From: Capnocytophaga canimorsus
GTDB lineage: Bacteria; Bacteroidota; Bacteroidia; Flavobacteriales; Flavobacteriaceae
Reading direction: 5' to 3'
Assembly: GCF_002302565.1 (NCBI RefSeq)
Contig: NZ_CP022382.1
Location: forward strand, 62,001 to 126,000
Length of the DNA: 64,000 bases
A model generated the notes under the pieces. That model searched no databases, was not told where the DNA came from, and saw only the letters and a program-made list of their open reading frames with translations. Below are positions 8,409-17,457 of the stretch, piece after piece. Both the position numbers and the translations under genes were made by a program. Every line of letters begins with the position of its first letter. The stretch's first letter is position 1.

Positions 8409-10946
8409 ATGTCATTGAAGAAATTTTTGTCTGTAATACTACTTAGTTTTGTAGGAATTGTAAGTGCACAAGAAGAAAGATTGTCATTGGAAGATGGAAA
8501 AAAATACGTTATTGGCGGTATTGAAGTTACTGGAGCCAAACGATATAACGAACAAACCATCTTAACTACTTCAGGGCTTAAAGTAGGCGACCAAATTATT
8601 ATCCCTGGAGAAAAATTTAGTAGTATAATCCAAAAATTATGGGGATATAAACTTTTTAGTGACATCAATATCTACATACAGCGTATTGAAGGAAATACCG
8701 TGTTTTTGGAGTTAGCTATCAAGGAAATTCCTTCACTGACTGATGTAACCATCACTGGAGTGCGTAGCAAAAAAGGAGAGACCATCATTAAAGATGCTGA
8801 GCTTAAGAAAGGTGCTAAAGTCAATGAAAGTTTTATTTCCAATACCAAATATTACATCACCAACAAATACAAAAAAGAAGGGTATTTGAATACCAAAGTT
8901 ACCATCGATACCAAAGTAGATACTACTGATGCTAACGGAGTTAAAATGCTGATACACATTGATAGAGGTGACAAAGTTAAGATAGGAAATATTGCTTTTG
9001 AAGGCAATGAAAAATTTTCTGATGCCAAATTACGTCGTAAACTTAAAAAGACAAAGCAACGTACTCTTGGGCGATTTTGGAAACGCTCTAAATATGTCGC
9101 TAATCAGTATAGTGAAGATTTAGTTTCGCTAATTGATTTTTACAAAGAAAATGGGTATCGTGATGCTAGAGTAATTAGTGATACACTAATGTATGCTGAT
9201 AATGGAGATGTTAATTTGAAAATTAAATTGGCTGAAGGGGATCGCTATTATTTTGGAGATATCCGATTTTTAGGAAATTCAGTATATAATGATCGTATTT
9301 TACACCAAATATTAGGGATTAAAAAAGGTGATGTTTACAATGGGGTACTGCTCAAAAAGCGTGTACAAGATAATTCCAAACCCGATTCTGACGATATTGC
9401 TAACTTATATCAAAATAGTGGTTATCTATTCTCACAAATTCATCCAGTGGAAACTTCAGTGGTAAACGATACCATCAATTTTGAGATACGAATAATAGAG
9501 GGTAAACCTGCTTACTATAACAAAATTTCGGTGGTGGGTAACGAAAGAACTAATGACCACGTGCTGTATCGGGATATTCGAACTCGCCCAGGTTATTTGT
9601 ACACCAAAGATGCCGTGGTGCGTACTGTTCGTGAGCTTAGCCAAATGGGAATTTTTGATGCTCAAAATATCAGCCCTGACTTTAAAAATGCTGACCCTAA
9701 TGCGGGAACAGTTGATATTGAATACAATGTGACAGAGTCTGGTTCCAGCCAAATTGAATTGCAAGGAGGTTATGGTGGAGGAAGTTTTATTGGTACTTTG
9801 GGGCTTTCGTTTAATAATTTCTCCATTCGTAATCTTTTTAACAAAAAAGCATACACCCCTGTACCTATGGGAGATGGACAAAGTCTAGCATTGCGTTTAC
9901 AAGCGAGTCGTTTTTACAACACATATAGTTTTTCTTTCTCTGAACCTTGGTTAGGAGGCAAACAACCTGTGCAATTTTCAGCATCGCTGTCAAGAACAGA
10001 GCAATACGGGTATAGTGCTTATTCTTACGATGTTGACCGAGGAAAAAAATTCATTATTCACGGGGTAATGGTAGGTCTTGCCAAGCGTTTGCGCGTTCCT
10101 GATGATTATTTTCAGATTTCACATACACTTAGTTTCCAGCATTATAACTTGAAAAATTATTATAATACAGGGTTGTTTACCTTTGGAGATGGAAATTCTA
10201 ACTCTTTGGCTTATACCATAGGACTTTCCAGAAACTCTAGCGGTCCGAATCCTATTTTCCCAATGACGGGAAGTAATTTTAGCGTAAGTGCTAAACTGAC
10301 TCCGCCATATTCGCTGTTTAATAAAGTGGATTACAACGATTTGATGGAGCAAAGAAGTAAGGCACAAGCCGAAAATAACACTACTCAAATTCGAGAAATT
10401 GACCAAGAACGTTTTCGTTGGTTGGAATTTTTCAAAATCAAAGCCAGTGGAGTTTGGTACACCAATATCATTGATAAATTGGTGTTGAAAACAGGGGCAG
10501 ATTTCGGATACTTAGGGGCTTATAATAAAGACAGGGGCGTAATCCCTTTTGAAAGATTCTTTATGGGAGGAGACGGACTTGGGTATTATGCCTTAGACGG
10601 ACGTGAAAACATACAATTACGAGGTTATGAAAACCAGTCATTATCTACCTCTGATGACGGAGATGCTGTGTTTAATAAATTTTCACTCGAATTGCGCTAT
10701 CCTATCACTTTGAAACCGATGGCTTCCATTTACGGCTTGGTTTTTGCTGAAGGAGGAAATGCCTACACAGGTTTTTCTAAGTTTAATCCCTTTGAATTGA
10801 AGCGTTCGGCAGGATTAGGATTGCGTATTTTTATGCCTCAGTTTGGTATGCTCGGAATTGATTTTGGGTATGGTTTCGATAATCAAGTTGGGCGTATCGG
10901 ACCCAGCGGATGGCAAACACACTTTATTTTTGGACAACAATTTTAA
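8409..10946 (+). CDS. bamA: Outer membrane protein assembly factor BamA
   Basis: This is the central Omp85 component of the BAM complex, which folds and inserts outer membrane beta-barrel proteins. The 845-aa product has a signal peptide (MSLKKFLSVILLSFVGIVSAQ), a set of POTRA domains over about the first 430 residues (VTITGVRSKKGE, IGNIAFEGNEKFSDAKL, FLGNSVYNDRILHQ, ISVVGNERTNDHVLYRDI) and a C-terminal barrel ending in phenylalanine (HFIFGQQF), the usual barrel C-terminal signal. The barrel includes RGYENQSLS, resembling the conserved RGF/Y lid-loop motif. The start at 8409 gives a clean signal peptide; the frame extends upstream to 8376 inside uppS. The skp-like chaperone genes follow. Confidence 0.95.
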   Translation: MSLKKFLSVILLSFVGIVSAQEERLSLEDGKKYVIGGIEVTGAKRYNEQTILTTSGLKVGDQIIIPGEKFSSIIQKLWGYKLFSDINIYIQRIEGNTVFLELAIKEIPSLTDVTITGVRSKKGETIIKDAELKKGAKVNESFISNTKYYITNKYKKEGYLNTKVTIDTKVDTTDANGVKMLIHIDRGDKVKIGNIAFEGNEKFSDAKLRRKLKKTKQRTLGRFWKRSKYVANQYSEDLVSLIDFYKENGYRDARVISDTLMYADNGDVNLKIKLAEGDRYYFGDIRFLGNSVYNDRILHQILGIKKGDVYNGVLLKKRVQDNSKPDSDDIANLYQNSGYLFSQIHPVETSVVNDTINFEIRIIEGKPAYYNKISVVGNERTNDHVLYRDIRTRPGYLYTKDAVVRTVRELSQMGIFDAQNISPDFKNADPNAGTVDIEYNVTESGSSQIELQGGYGGGSFIGTLGLSFNNFSIRNLFNKKAYTPVPMGDGQSLALRLQASRFYNTYSFSFSEPWLGGKQPVQFSASLSRTEQYGYSAYSYDVDRGKKFIIHGVMVGLAKRLRVPDDYFQISHTLSFQHYNLKNYYNTGLFTFGDGNSNSLAYTIGLSRNSSGPNPIFPMTGSNFSVSAKLTPPYSLFNKVDYNDLMEQRSKAQAENNTTQIREIDQERFRWLEFFKIKASGVWYTNIIDKLVLKTGADFGYLGAYNKDRGVIPFERFFMGGDGLGYYALDGRENIQLRGYENQSLSTSDDGDAVFNKFSLELRYPITLKPMASIYGLVFAEGGNAYTGFSKFNPFELKRSAGLGLRIFMPQFGMLGIDFGYGFDNQVGRIGPSGWQTHFIFGQQF

Positions 10947-10979
10947 TTTTGGCACGATATTTTCTTAATCACTTTTGAA

Positions 10980-11744
10980 ATGAAAAAACAAGTCATACAT
11001 AGCGTTGTATTTTTGCTTTTGGCAACCACTGGTTTGTTCGCTCAAAAGAATATGCGAATCGGTTACGTGGATATGGATTTCATTTTAGAAAACGTAGAAG
11101 AGTACAAAATAGCCAGTGCCCAGTTTGCCCAGCAAGTTGAGCAATGGGAGGCTGAAATTGAAAAGAGAAAAACTAAAATTGAAGCCGAGAAAAACAAATT
11201 GGAAGCCGAAAAACCGCTTCTAACTCCAGAACTCATAAAAGATAGGGAGCAGGAAATTGCTATTTTGGAACACAATTTGAGAGTATATCAGCAAGAAAAA
11301 TTTGGAGCAGAAAATGGCGAGTACGTCAAGCAAAAATTTATGTTAGCAAAACCCATTCAAGACCAAGTTTTTAATGCAGTACAAGAAATAGGTAAACTCA
11401 AAAAATATGATTTTATCTTTGAAAAGAGTGATGTTTCAATGTTGTATTCAAATAATCAGCACAATTTGAGCCGATTGATACTTCGGGTAATCAATAAAAA
11501 AGAAAGCGCTGAGGATAGGAATAAAAGTATGGCAGAGCTTTTAAAAGAAAATTACGATTTCGAAGTGGTTGATGAAAAGGCTCAACGTAAAGCTGAAATT
11601 GAACAAGCGCGTCAGCAAAGAGCACAAGAACGTGAAAAACAGCGTGAGGCAGCACGTCAGCAACGTTTGCAAGAGCGCGAACAGAAAAAAAAGGAAGCTG
11701 AAGAACGTAAGAAAAAATTGGAAGAACAAAAAATAAACAAATAA
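10980..11744 (+). CDS. OmpH/Skp-family periplasmic chaperone with long charged tail
   Basis: This 254-aa exported protein has a signal peptide (MKKQVIHSVVFLLLATTGLFAQ), the Skp N-terminal strand (MRIGYVDMDFILENVEEYK), and a long coiled-coil arm rich in E, K and Q. Skp holds unfolded outer membrane proteins for BamA. Residues from about 195 form a low-complexity tail of repeated arginine/glutamine/glutamate blocks (RQQRAQEREKQREAARQQ) that the shorter paralogue 37 nt downstream lacks, so the tail is the odd feature here. It probably shares a transcript with bamA. Confidence 0.9.
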   Translation: MKKQVIHSVVFLLLATTGLFAQKNMRIGYVDMDFILENVEEYKIASAQFAQQVEQWEAEIEKRKTKIEAEKNKLEAEKPLLTPELIKDREQEIAILEHNLRVYQQEKFGAENGEYVKQKFMLAKPIQDQVFNAVQEIGKLKKYDFIFEKSDVSMLYSNNQHNLSRLILRVINKKESAEDRNKSMAELLKENYDFEVVDEKAQRKAEIEQARQQRAQEREKQREAARQQRLQEREQKKKEAEERKKKLEEQKINK

Positions 11745-11781
11745 ACAAACTAAGATTATATTAACACTTTAATTTACACAG

Positions 11782-12315
11782 ATGATGAGAAACATTAAAA
11801 CTATTATGATTGCGTTTGCTCTTGTTTTTGGAGCAACTTCTATGGCAACAGCTCAAAGCAAAGTAGCTCATATTGATATGCAAAAACTTTTGCAAGAAAT
11901 GCCAGAAATGAAAGCTGCTGAGGCACAACTTAAAAAATTAGAGCAAACCTACACAGCTGATATTCAAGCATCAATTAAAGAATTGCAAACTAAGGCACAA
12001 ACATATCAGAATGAGGCGGCTGCTCTAAGCGAACAACAACTTAAAGCCAGAGAGGCTGAATTTTTGAAAAAATCAGAAGAAATTCAATCTATGGAAAACA
12101 ACATCCGTCAAGCGCAACAAACCGCTCAGCAAGATTTGCAAAAGAAACAAGAGGAATTAGTAGAGCCTATTTTGAATAAAATCAAAAATGCGGTAGATAA
12201 AGTTGCTAAAGCACAAGGAGTTAACTACGTATTCAACTCAAGCTTAGGTTCAGGACTAATTGTTGCTAATGGTATTGATTTGTATTCTAGCGTTAAAAAG
12301 GAATTAGGATTCTAA
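11782..12315 (+). CDS. OmpH/Skp-family periplasmic chaperone
   Basis: The second Skp homologue has 177 aa, the classical length. The signal peptide ends TSMATAQ, followed by KVAHIDMQKLLQEMPEMKAAEAQL and a helical arm (about residues 55-130), with the C-terminal strand NYVFNSSLGSGLIVANG closing the trimerisation body. Tandem skp genes after bamA are usual in Bacteroidetes. The start may be either of two adjacent ATGs (11782 or 11785). The operon ends at the terminator 26 nt downstream. Confidence 0.93.
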   Translation: MMRNIKTIMIAFALVFGATSMATAQSKVAHIDMQKLLQEMPEMKAAEAQLKKLEQTYTADIQASIKELQTKAQTYQNEAAALSEQQLKAREAEFLKKSEEIQSMENNIRQAQQTAQQDLQKKQEELVEPILNKIKNAVDKVAKAQGVNYVFNSSLGSGLIVANGIDLYSSVKKELGF

Positions 12316-12340
12316 TAAAAAATTAAATAAAATCGTTATT

Positions 12341-12375
12341 AAAAGTGTTCGTTTTCTGCGAACACTTTTTTATTT
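12341..12375 (+). terminator. Rho-independent terminator after skp
   Basis: An 11-bp perfect stem (12341-12351 with 12359-12369) is followed by TTATTTTT. The T-run also forms part of the -7 element of murI. Confidence 0.85.
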
Positions 12376-12378
12376 TTG
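12371..12378 (+). promoter_or_regulatory. -7 promoter element of murI
   Basis: TATTTTTG is a perfect TAnnTTTG match only 5 nt before the murI ATG, so the message would be leaderless or start at a downstream ATG (12386). It overlaps the T-tract of the preceding terminator. Confidence 0.4.
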
Positions 12379-12382
12379 TGTT

Positions 12383-13174
12383 ATGATGATAACTGAAAAT
12401 CCGATAGGTTTATTTGACTCGGGGGTAGGAGGGACTACCATTTGGCGTGAAATCACAAGCCTAATGCCTTTAGAAAATACGCTCTTTTTGGCAGATAGTG
12501 CCAATGCTCCTTATGGGATTAAAAGCAAGGAGCAAATTATTGCATTGAGCGAAAAAAATACAGAATATTTGCTGGAGCAGAATTCGAAGATAATCGTTGT
12601 GGCTTGTAATACAGCAACTACCAATGCTATTGCTCACTTACGAAGTAAATATACCGTACCATTTATAGGGATAGAACCTGCTATAAAACCTGCTGCCTTA
12701 CAAAGTCGCACTAAAAGAGTAGGAGTGTTAGCAACTCGCGGAACATTATCCAGCGAATTATTTATGAAAACCAGTAACGATTCGGTGCGAAAAAACGGAA
12801 TTTTACTAGTGGAACAAGTAGGTGAGGGGTTGGTTTCTTTGATTGAATCTGGCGCATTAGAAAGTGAAGAAACATTTAGGCTTTTACAAAAATACCTACA
12901 ACCGATGCTCCTACAAGGAATAGATTATTTGGTATTGGGTTGTACTCACTATCCGTATTTGTTACCTCAAATCCGGCAGATAGTACCTAAAAATATTCAA
13001 ATCATTGATTCGGGGTACGCTGTAGCTAAACAAACTCGAAACGTAATGGCACAACATAAATTGCTTCAAAAGGAAAATAAACACCCACAACATCGATGGA
13101 TAACCAATGGAAATATTGAGATTTTGCGACAATTTGCTTCTGAAAATATCCGTTTGGAGCAACAATTTTTTTAA
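12383..13174 (+). CDS. murI: Glutamate racemase
   Basis: MurI supplies D-glutamate for peptidoglycan by cofactor-free racemisation using two cysteines. The first catalytic segment is VVACNTATTNA (Cys near residue 75), the second is LVLGCTHYPYLLPQI (Cys near residue 187), and the N-terminal GLFDSGVGG binds substrate. The 263-aa length is normal. Its stop codon overlaps the stop of the convergent GNAT gene: the two TAA codons share bases at 13171-13174, leaving no intergenic space. Confidence 0.95.
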   Translation: MMITENPIGLFDSGVGGTTIWREITSLMPLENTLFLADSANAPYGIKSKEQIIALSEKNTEYLLEQNSKIIVVACNTATTNAIAHLRSKYTVPFIGIEPAIKPAALQSRTKRVGVLATRGTLSSELFMKTSNDSVRKNGILLVEQVGEGLVSLIESGALESEETFRLLQKYLQPMLLQGIDYLVLGCTHYPYLLPQIRQIVPKNIQIIDSGYAVAKQTRNVMAQHKLLQKENKHPQHRWITNGNIEILRQFASENIRLEQQFF

Positions 13175-13686
13175 TCTGTCATCAGTAATTTTTCAAAAGC
13201 CATTCGTGGTGTTCCTCTAAAATATACGGTGCCACAATAGGTGTACTTTGCCTTCTCAAGTACTTTAAGCATTGCGTAATTATCGAAATTGGTATCGATT
13301 TTTATACTATTCACACCACGTTGTTTTGCTAATATTTCAGCTTTTTGTAATATTTGATGTGCAAAACCTTTACCTTTAGCTCGTATAGAGATTGCCATTC
13401 GATGCACTACCATATAAGGTGTACCTTTTTGGGAAAGCCAATGCCCTTCCAGTATTTCATAAGCAGGTTCTACATCAAAAATAACAGCAACATAACCAAT
13501 AATTTCGAGGTTATGTAAGACAACGTATCCATACTGTTGGGCAATGTCAGCGGCAATGGTATTCAGGTTCGGATATCCGTCTTGCCATTGGGTGCTTCCT
13601 TCTTCTTTTCGAGAGCGGATAGCTTGTTGGATGATTTCCCAAATTAGAGGCAAATCATCAGGCAGAGCTTTTTGTAATACAATCAT
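13171..13686 (-). CDS. GNAT-family N-acetyltransferase
   Basis: This 171-aa protein has the GNAT fold: the acetyl-CoA-binding segment MAISIRAKGKGFAHQILQKA (a variant of R/Q-x-x-G-x-G/A), a preceding strand YMVVHRMAI, and the C-terminal NYAMLKVLEKAKYTYCG. The substrate is unknown. It starts 9 nt after the yaaA stop on the same strand, so it is probably the last gene of a cysN-yaaA-GNAT transcript. It converges on murI with overlapping stop codons. Confidence 0.9.
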   Translation of the reverse strand: MIVLQKALPDDLPLIWEIIQQAIRSRKEEGSTQWQDGYPNLNTIAADIAQQYGYVVLHNLEIIGYVAVIFDVEPAYEILEGHWLSQKGTPYMVVHRMAISIRAKGKGFAHQILQKAEILAKQRGVNSIKIDTNFDNYAMLKVLEKAKYTYCGTVYFRGTPRMAFEKLLMTD

Positions 13687-13695
13687 CAGTTAATT

Positions 13696-14457
13696 TCATC
13701 GGACAAACACAAGTTCATTGGGCTTAAGGGTATGTTCTTGGCTGAAATGATATCCTTCGTAGTTAAATCCTTTTATATCTTCAATTGAATCAATTTGGTT
13801 TTCTATCAGATAACGAGCCATAAGTCCGCGTGCCTTTTTAGCAAAAAAACTAATTGTTTTTAAGGAATCTCCTTTCCAATCTTTAAATATGGGGGTGATT
13901 ATGGTAGCCTTGAGTTTACGCGTATCTATGGCTTTGAAATATTCGTTACTTGCCAGATTGATAAATAACTCATCTTTGGCAATTTCTTTATTCAAAGCAG
14001 CAGTGAGGTCTTCTTTCCAAAAATCGTATAAATCTTTTTCATTCCCGATGGCTATTTTTGTGCCCATTTCTAAACGATAAGCCTGAATTAAATCCAAAGG
14101 TTTCAAAACTCCGTATAACCCCGAAAGGATACGCAGTGAATTTTGCATTTTTCCGATGTGTTCGGGGTTGAGGGTATAAACATCAAGCCCTACATAGACC
14201 TCTCCGCTAAAAGAATAAACCGCCTGACGTGCATTTTCTGGAGTAAAAGGCAGATGAAAATTTTGATTACGTTGCCAATTTAACTCGGCGAGTTTTTCAG
14301 AAATCCCCATTAGTTGGGTAAGTTGTTTAGGGGATAGTTCTTTAAGCTGAGTTTGTATCTGACGAGTTTTTTTCTCAAACTGAGGCTGAGAATAATTGTC
14401 GGTAGGAATTTTACTTTCCATATCCAACGATTTGGCAGGAGAAATAACAATTTTCAT
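13696..14457 (-). CDS. yaaA: Peroxide stress protein YaaA (DUF328)
   Basis: The 253-aa protein opens with the family signature KIVISPAKSLDME and contains YVGLDVYTL, LSGLYGVLKPLDLIQAYRLEMG and INLASNEYFKAI, all characteristic of YaaA/DUF328. In E. coli YaaA is induced by peroxide and reduces DNA damage from intracellular iron; the same role here is an inference. It starts 7 nt after the cysN stop. Confidence 0.95.
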   Translation of the reverse strand: MKIVISPAKSLDMESKIPTDNYSQPQFEKKTRQIQTQLKELSPKQLTQLMGISEKLAELNWQRNQNFHLPFTPENARQAVYSFSGEVYVGLDVYTLNPEHIGKMQNSLRILSGLYGVLKPLDLIQAYRLEMGTKIAIGNEKDLYDFWKEDLTAALNKEIAKDELFINLASNEYFKAIDTRKLKATIITPIFKDWKGDSLKTISFFAKKARGLMARYLIENQIDSIEDIKGFNYEGYHFSQEHTLKPNELVFVR

Positions 14458-14464
14458 AATCTAT

Positions 14465-15706
14465 TTATTTTAAAAGTACAGCCCCCACGGTTACATAACT
14501 GGTTGAGTCGATAAGAATGGCACCTCCCATAGCACGTAGCTTATTATAGCTATCGTAAGCCAATGGAGCAGAAGTTTTTAATCGTACAGAAACGACTTCA
14601 TTTAAACCTACACTTCCCTCAATGGAGTGTCTCTCAAGGGTATTTACATCAATACGTTCTTGAATTTCTTTAATGATAGCATTCACTACATTGGTGTTGT
14701 GTTGTAGTAGGTAACGTCCGCCAGCGTGTAGTGGACGCTCATCCATCCAACAAATGATAGCTTCCATTTCGTTGGAAACTTTTAGAGAATCATCTTCCTT
14801 AGCGATTAAAGCTCCGCGACTTACATCAATATCTTCTTTCAGATGCAATACAGCACTTTGCGGAGCGTGAGCCTCATTGACTTGCTGATTATTTACTTCT
14901 ATTTGCGAGATAGTTGCCGAAATTCCTGAAGGGTAAATTTTTACTTGGTCTCCTTTTTTGAAAATTCCACTTTCAATTTTTCCAGCATATCCGCGATAGT
15001 CGTGATATTCTTCAGTTTGTGGGCGAAGCACTAATTGTACGGGAAAACGTGCGTGGGTTAAATCTACGGTACTTTCTAATTCCATAGTTTCTAAGCGTTC
15101 CAATAAAGGACAGGCTTTGTACCAGTTCATTCGGGTAGATTTTTCTACGATGTTGTCGCCCTCTAAAGCACTAATGGGGATAAACTCTACATTTTTAAGT
15201 TGGAGAGCATTAGCCACTTTCTCATAGTCGGAGACAATAGCCTCGAAACGTTCTTTAGAGAATCCTACTAAGTCCATCTTATTGATAGCCACTAAAACGT
15301 GTGGAATATTCAGTAGCGAAGCAATAATGGAATGTCTTCGAGTTTGTTCAATAACTCCATTTCTGGCATCGATAAGGATAATGATAACATCAGCATTTGA
15401 TGCGCCAGTTACCATATTTCGAGTATATTGGATATGTCCAGGAGCATCAGCGATAATGAATTTTCGTCTTGGAGTAGCAAAATACTTGTAAGCTACATCA
15501 ATGGTAATACCTTGTTCGCGTTCGGCACGTAGTCCATCGGTTAAAAGGGCTAAATCAACACTACCATCATCACGATTTTTGGAACTTCTTTCAAGGGCTT
15601 CCATTTGGTCAATTAAAATATTTTTGCTATCGTACAAAAGTCTCCCGATGAGAGTACTTTTTCCATCATCAACACTTCCTGCAGTTAAAAAACGTAATAT
15701 ATCCAT
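14465..15706 (-). CDS. cysN: Sulfate adenylyltransferase GTPase subunit (CysN), without adjacent cysD
   Basis: CysN is the GTPase that drives ATP sulfurylase, which makes adenosine 5'-phosphosulfate. The 413-aa product shows the translation-factor-like G domain: G1 AGSVDDGKST, the switch region REQGITIDVAYKYF, G3 DAPGH, G4 NKMD, then two beta-barrel domains. The N-terminus is short (MDILRFLTAGS), with a consensus -7 box upstream at 15762-15769. The catalytic partner CysD is normally encoded directly upstream, but that position holds only an intergenic region and a tRNA gene; downstream are yaaA and a GNAT gene. cysD must be elsewhere or absent. Confidence 0.93.
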   Translation of the reverse strand: MDILRFLTAGSVDDGKSTLIGRLLYDSKNILIDQMEALERSSKNRDDGSVDLALLTDGLRAEREQGITIDVAYKYFATPRRKFIIADAPGHIQYTRNMVTGASNADVIIILIDARNGVIEQTRRHSIIASLLNIPHVLVAINKMDLVGFSKERFEAIVSDYEKVANALQLKNVEFIPISALEGDNIVEKSTRMNWYKACPLLERLETMELESTVDLTHARFPVQLVLRPQTEEYHDYRGYAGKIESGIFKKGDQVKIYPSGISATISQIEVNNQQVNEAHAPQSAVLHLKEDIDVSRGALIAKEDDSLKVSNEMEAIICWMDERPLHAGGRYLLQHNTNVVNAIIKEIQERIDVNTLERHSIEGSVGLNEVVSVRLKTSAPLAYDSYNKLRAMGGAILIDSTSYVTVGAVLLK

Positions 15707-15761
15707 ACAATTCTGTAAATTAAAACATTAGAATATAATCTGCCTAAAAGACAAACTAAGG

Positions 15762-15769
15762 CAAATATA
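15762..15769 (-). promoter_or_regulatory. -7 promoter element of cysN-yaaA-GNAT
   Basis: The minus strand reads TATATTTG, a perfect TAnnTTTG. A TTTG (minus strand, 15788-15785) lies 15 nt upstream, shorter than the usual spacing. Confidence 0.45.
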
Positions 15770-15867
15770 CAGATTTTTAATGGTCAAACCACAGTATCAT
15801 TAGTAAAAATATAGTTTTTTGAATTTGATAGATGTAAAATTTTGTTGTTATTTTTTAGGTAATTGTT

Positions 15868-15896
15868 TTGTTTTAAATAAAAAAGTAGTATATTTG
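15868..15896 (+). promoter_or_regulatory. Promoter of tRNA-Tyr
   Basis: TTG at 15868-15870, an 18-nt spacer and a perfect TATATTTG at 15889-15896 lie 11 nt before the mature tRNA. This is one of the best matches to the Bacteroidetes consensus in the window. Confidence 0.8.
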
Positions 15897-15907
15897 CAAC
15901 CGCTTTT

Positions 15908-15989
<82 letters not shown>

Positions 15990-15998
15990 CAGATAAGA

Positions 15999-16033
15999 AA
16001 CAGCCTCACTTTGTGAGGCTGTTTTTTGTTTTT
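15999..16033 (+). terminator. Terminator of tRNA-Tyr
   Basis: The stem AACAGCCTCAC (15999-16009) pairs with 16013-16023 around TTT, followed by a T-rich tract. Confidence 0.88.
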
Positions 16034-16050
16034 ATCTCACAAAATATCAA

Positions 16051-16578
16051 TTATAATCCGATAACTACGCCTATATTTGGTACAAAACCTCCTGAGAAAG
16101 CACTTTTGTCTTTTTTGTAGAGTACATTATACGAGGCGCCTACTTGCAGGTAAGCATTACCTCCGATGTTTTGCATATATCCACCTCCAATATAAAGCGC
16201 ATCTTCATTCGTTTTGAATGTCTTACGTGTGTTTTTGTGGTATTGCGAAATCATATAATGTTGAAAAGAAGAATGAAAATAAGCATATCTGCCCAAATAA
16301 TAGTTTATAGCAGGACCAATACCAAACATAGAATTCCGATAGCTACTACTATTCAAGAAAGTGTAGTTAGCAATTGCAGTGGCTTCCAAATCAGGAGTAA
16401 GTTTGTAACCTACTCTGGGAGATATAAAAATGCCTAATCCACCATTTCCTCCGCTGACTCCAACATTTCCCCCAAAAGTCCAGGCAGACGTACGAGCAAC
16501 CCCTGAAGTCATCGATTGATTTTGAGCATAAAGACCTCCAATAAATAAAACAAAGCAAGAAATCAATAATTTTTTCAT
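16051..16578 (-). CDS. Small outer membrane beta-barrel protein, family unknown
   Basis: This 175-aa exported protein has a signal peptide (MKKLLISCFVLFIGGLYAQ) and then alternating strands (SAWTFGGNVGVSGGNGGLG, ISPRVGYKLTPDLEATAIANYTF, NIGGNAYLQVGASYNVLY) that end in a hydrophobic strand, as expected for an 8-stranded outer membrane barrel. I do not recognise a specific family. It lies between the tRNA-Tyr terminator and a small membrane protein gene on the same strand (31 nt gap), so it may be read from the ABC ATPase promoter or its own. Confidence 0.8.
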   Translation of the reverse strand: MKKLLISCFVLFIGGLYAQNQSMTSGVARTSAWTFGGNVGVSGGNGGLGIFISPRVGYKLTPDLEATAIANYTFLNSSSYRNSMFGIGPAINYYLGRYAYFHSSFQHYMISQYHKNTRKTFKTNEDALYIGGGYMQNIGGNAYLQVGASYNVLYKKDKSAFSGGFVPNIGVVIGL

Positions 16579-16609
16579 AGTTTTTTGAGTTAAAGATATT
16601 TTAAGAAAA

Positions 16610-16762
16610 TCAATTAATGTTTTTTTGAGAAATTCCTTCTTTTTTGGCTTGATAATTCTCTTTAAAATTTCGTTTTTTTCGTCGGTATAATTTACGTTGA
16701 TTATTCCGATTGTTCCATAAAACTAATAGAAAAGCAATAGGCAAAAGCAATAAAAACCACAT
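16610..16762 (-). CDS. Small single-pass membrane protein (50 aa)
   Basis: This short frame reads MWFLLLLPIAFLLVLW (one hydrophobic helix) followed by a strongly basic cytoplasmic tail NNRNNQRKLYRRKKRNFKEN and ends at TGA (16610-16612). It begins 5 nt after the stop of the ABC ATPase gene on the same strand, which suggests translational coupling. The tight spacing and the helix-plus-basic-tail design argue that it is real; there is no recognised family. It could be a small partner of the ATPase, which has no permease nearby. Confidence 0.6.
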   Translation of the reverse strand: MWFLLLLPIAFLLVLWNNRNNQRKLYRRKKRNFKENYQAKKEGISQKNIN

Positions 16763-16767
16763 TTTAT

Positions 16768-17457
16768 TTAAAATTTATTTTTATGTAAGTCGCTGTCAAT
16801 AAGTCCGTCACGCAATCTGATGATGCGATGCGCGTGGTTGGCAATATCTTCCTCGTGGGTTACTAAAATCACGGTATTACCTCGGTTATGAATTTCGTCG
16901 AACAAATTCATAATTTCATACGAGGTTTTTGAGTCAAGGTTTCCTGTAGGCTCATCAGCCAAAATTATCGAGGGGTGGTTTACTAAAGCTCGGGCTACAG
17001 CTACTCGCTGACGTTGCCCCCCTGAAAGTTGGTTGGGTTTATGGTCTATACGGTCGGAGAGTCCTACCATTTCTAAAACTTCTTTGGAGCGTTTTTGTCG
17101 TTCTTCCTTTGGAAAACCCGCATAAACCATCGGTAAGGCAACATTGTCCAAAGCGGTAGTTCGTGGCATAAGATTGAAGGTTTGAAAAACGAAGCCGATT
17201 TCGCGATTTCGGATGTCTGCCAATTCATTATCCGTCATTTTACTAACATCTTTTCCATTAAGAATGTAACTCCCCGAAGTAGGAGTATCTAAACAGCCCA
17301 AAATATTCATCAAGGTAGATTTTCCTGAACCAGAGGGTCCCATAAGAGCGACATATTCTCCCTTTTTTATGGTCAAATTGATGCCTTTTAGTACGTGTAA
17401 TACTTCGTTTCCCAATCGAAAATCACGCTTAATATCCTTTATTTCTAGTAAATTCAT
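16768..17457 (-). CDS. ABC transporter ATP-binding protein, MacB/LolD type
   Basis: This 229-aa ATPase has Walker [11 protein letters not shown]-loop [13 protein letters not shown], signature [15 protein letters not shown], Walker [13 protein letters not shown] and H-loop VTHEEDIA. The sequence belongs to the MacB/FtsE/LolD group, whose partners are FtsX-like permeases that move lipoproteins, peptides or macrolides or act mechanically. No permease is adjacent; the only co-directional neighbour is a 50-aa basic membrane protein 5 nt downstream. The substrate is therefore undetermined. Confidence 0.92.
   Translation of the reverse strand: MNLLEIKDIKRDFRLGNEVLHVLKGINLTIKKGEYVALMGPSGSGKSTLMNILGCLDTPTSGSYILNGKDVSKMTDNELADIRNREIGFVFQTFNLMPRTTALDNVALPMVYAGFPKEERQKRSKEVLEMVGLSDRIDHKPNQLSGGQRQRVAVARALVNHPSIILADEPTGNLDSKTSYEIMNLFDEIHNRGNTVILVTHEEDIANHAHRIIRLRDGLIDSDLHKNKF

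Noticed and set aside
11491..11748. Minus-strand hydrophobic frames opposite the first skp gene
   Set aside because: They are antisense products of the low-complexity K/E/Q/R-rich coding sequence on the plus strand.
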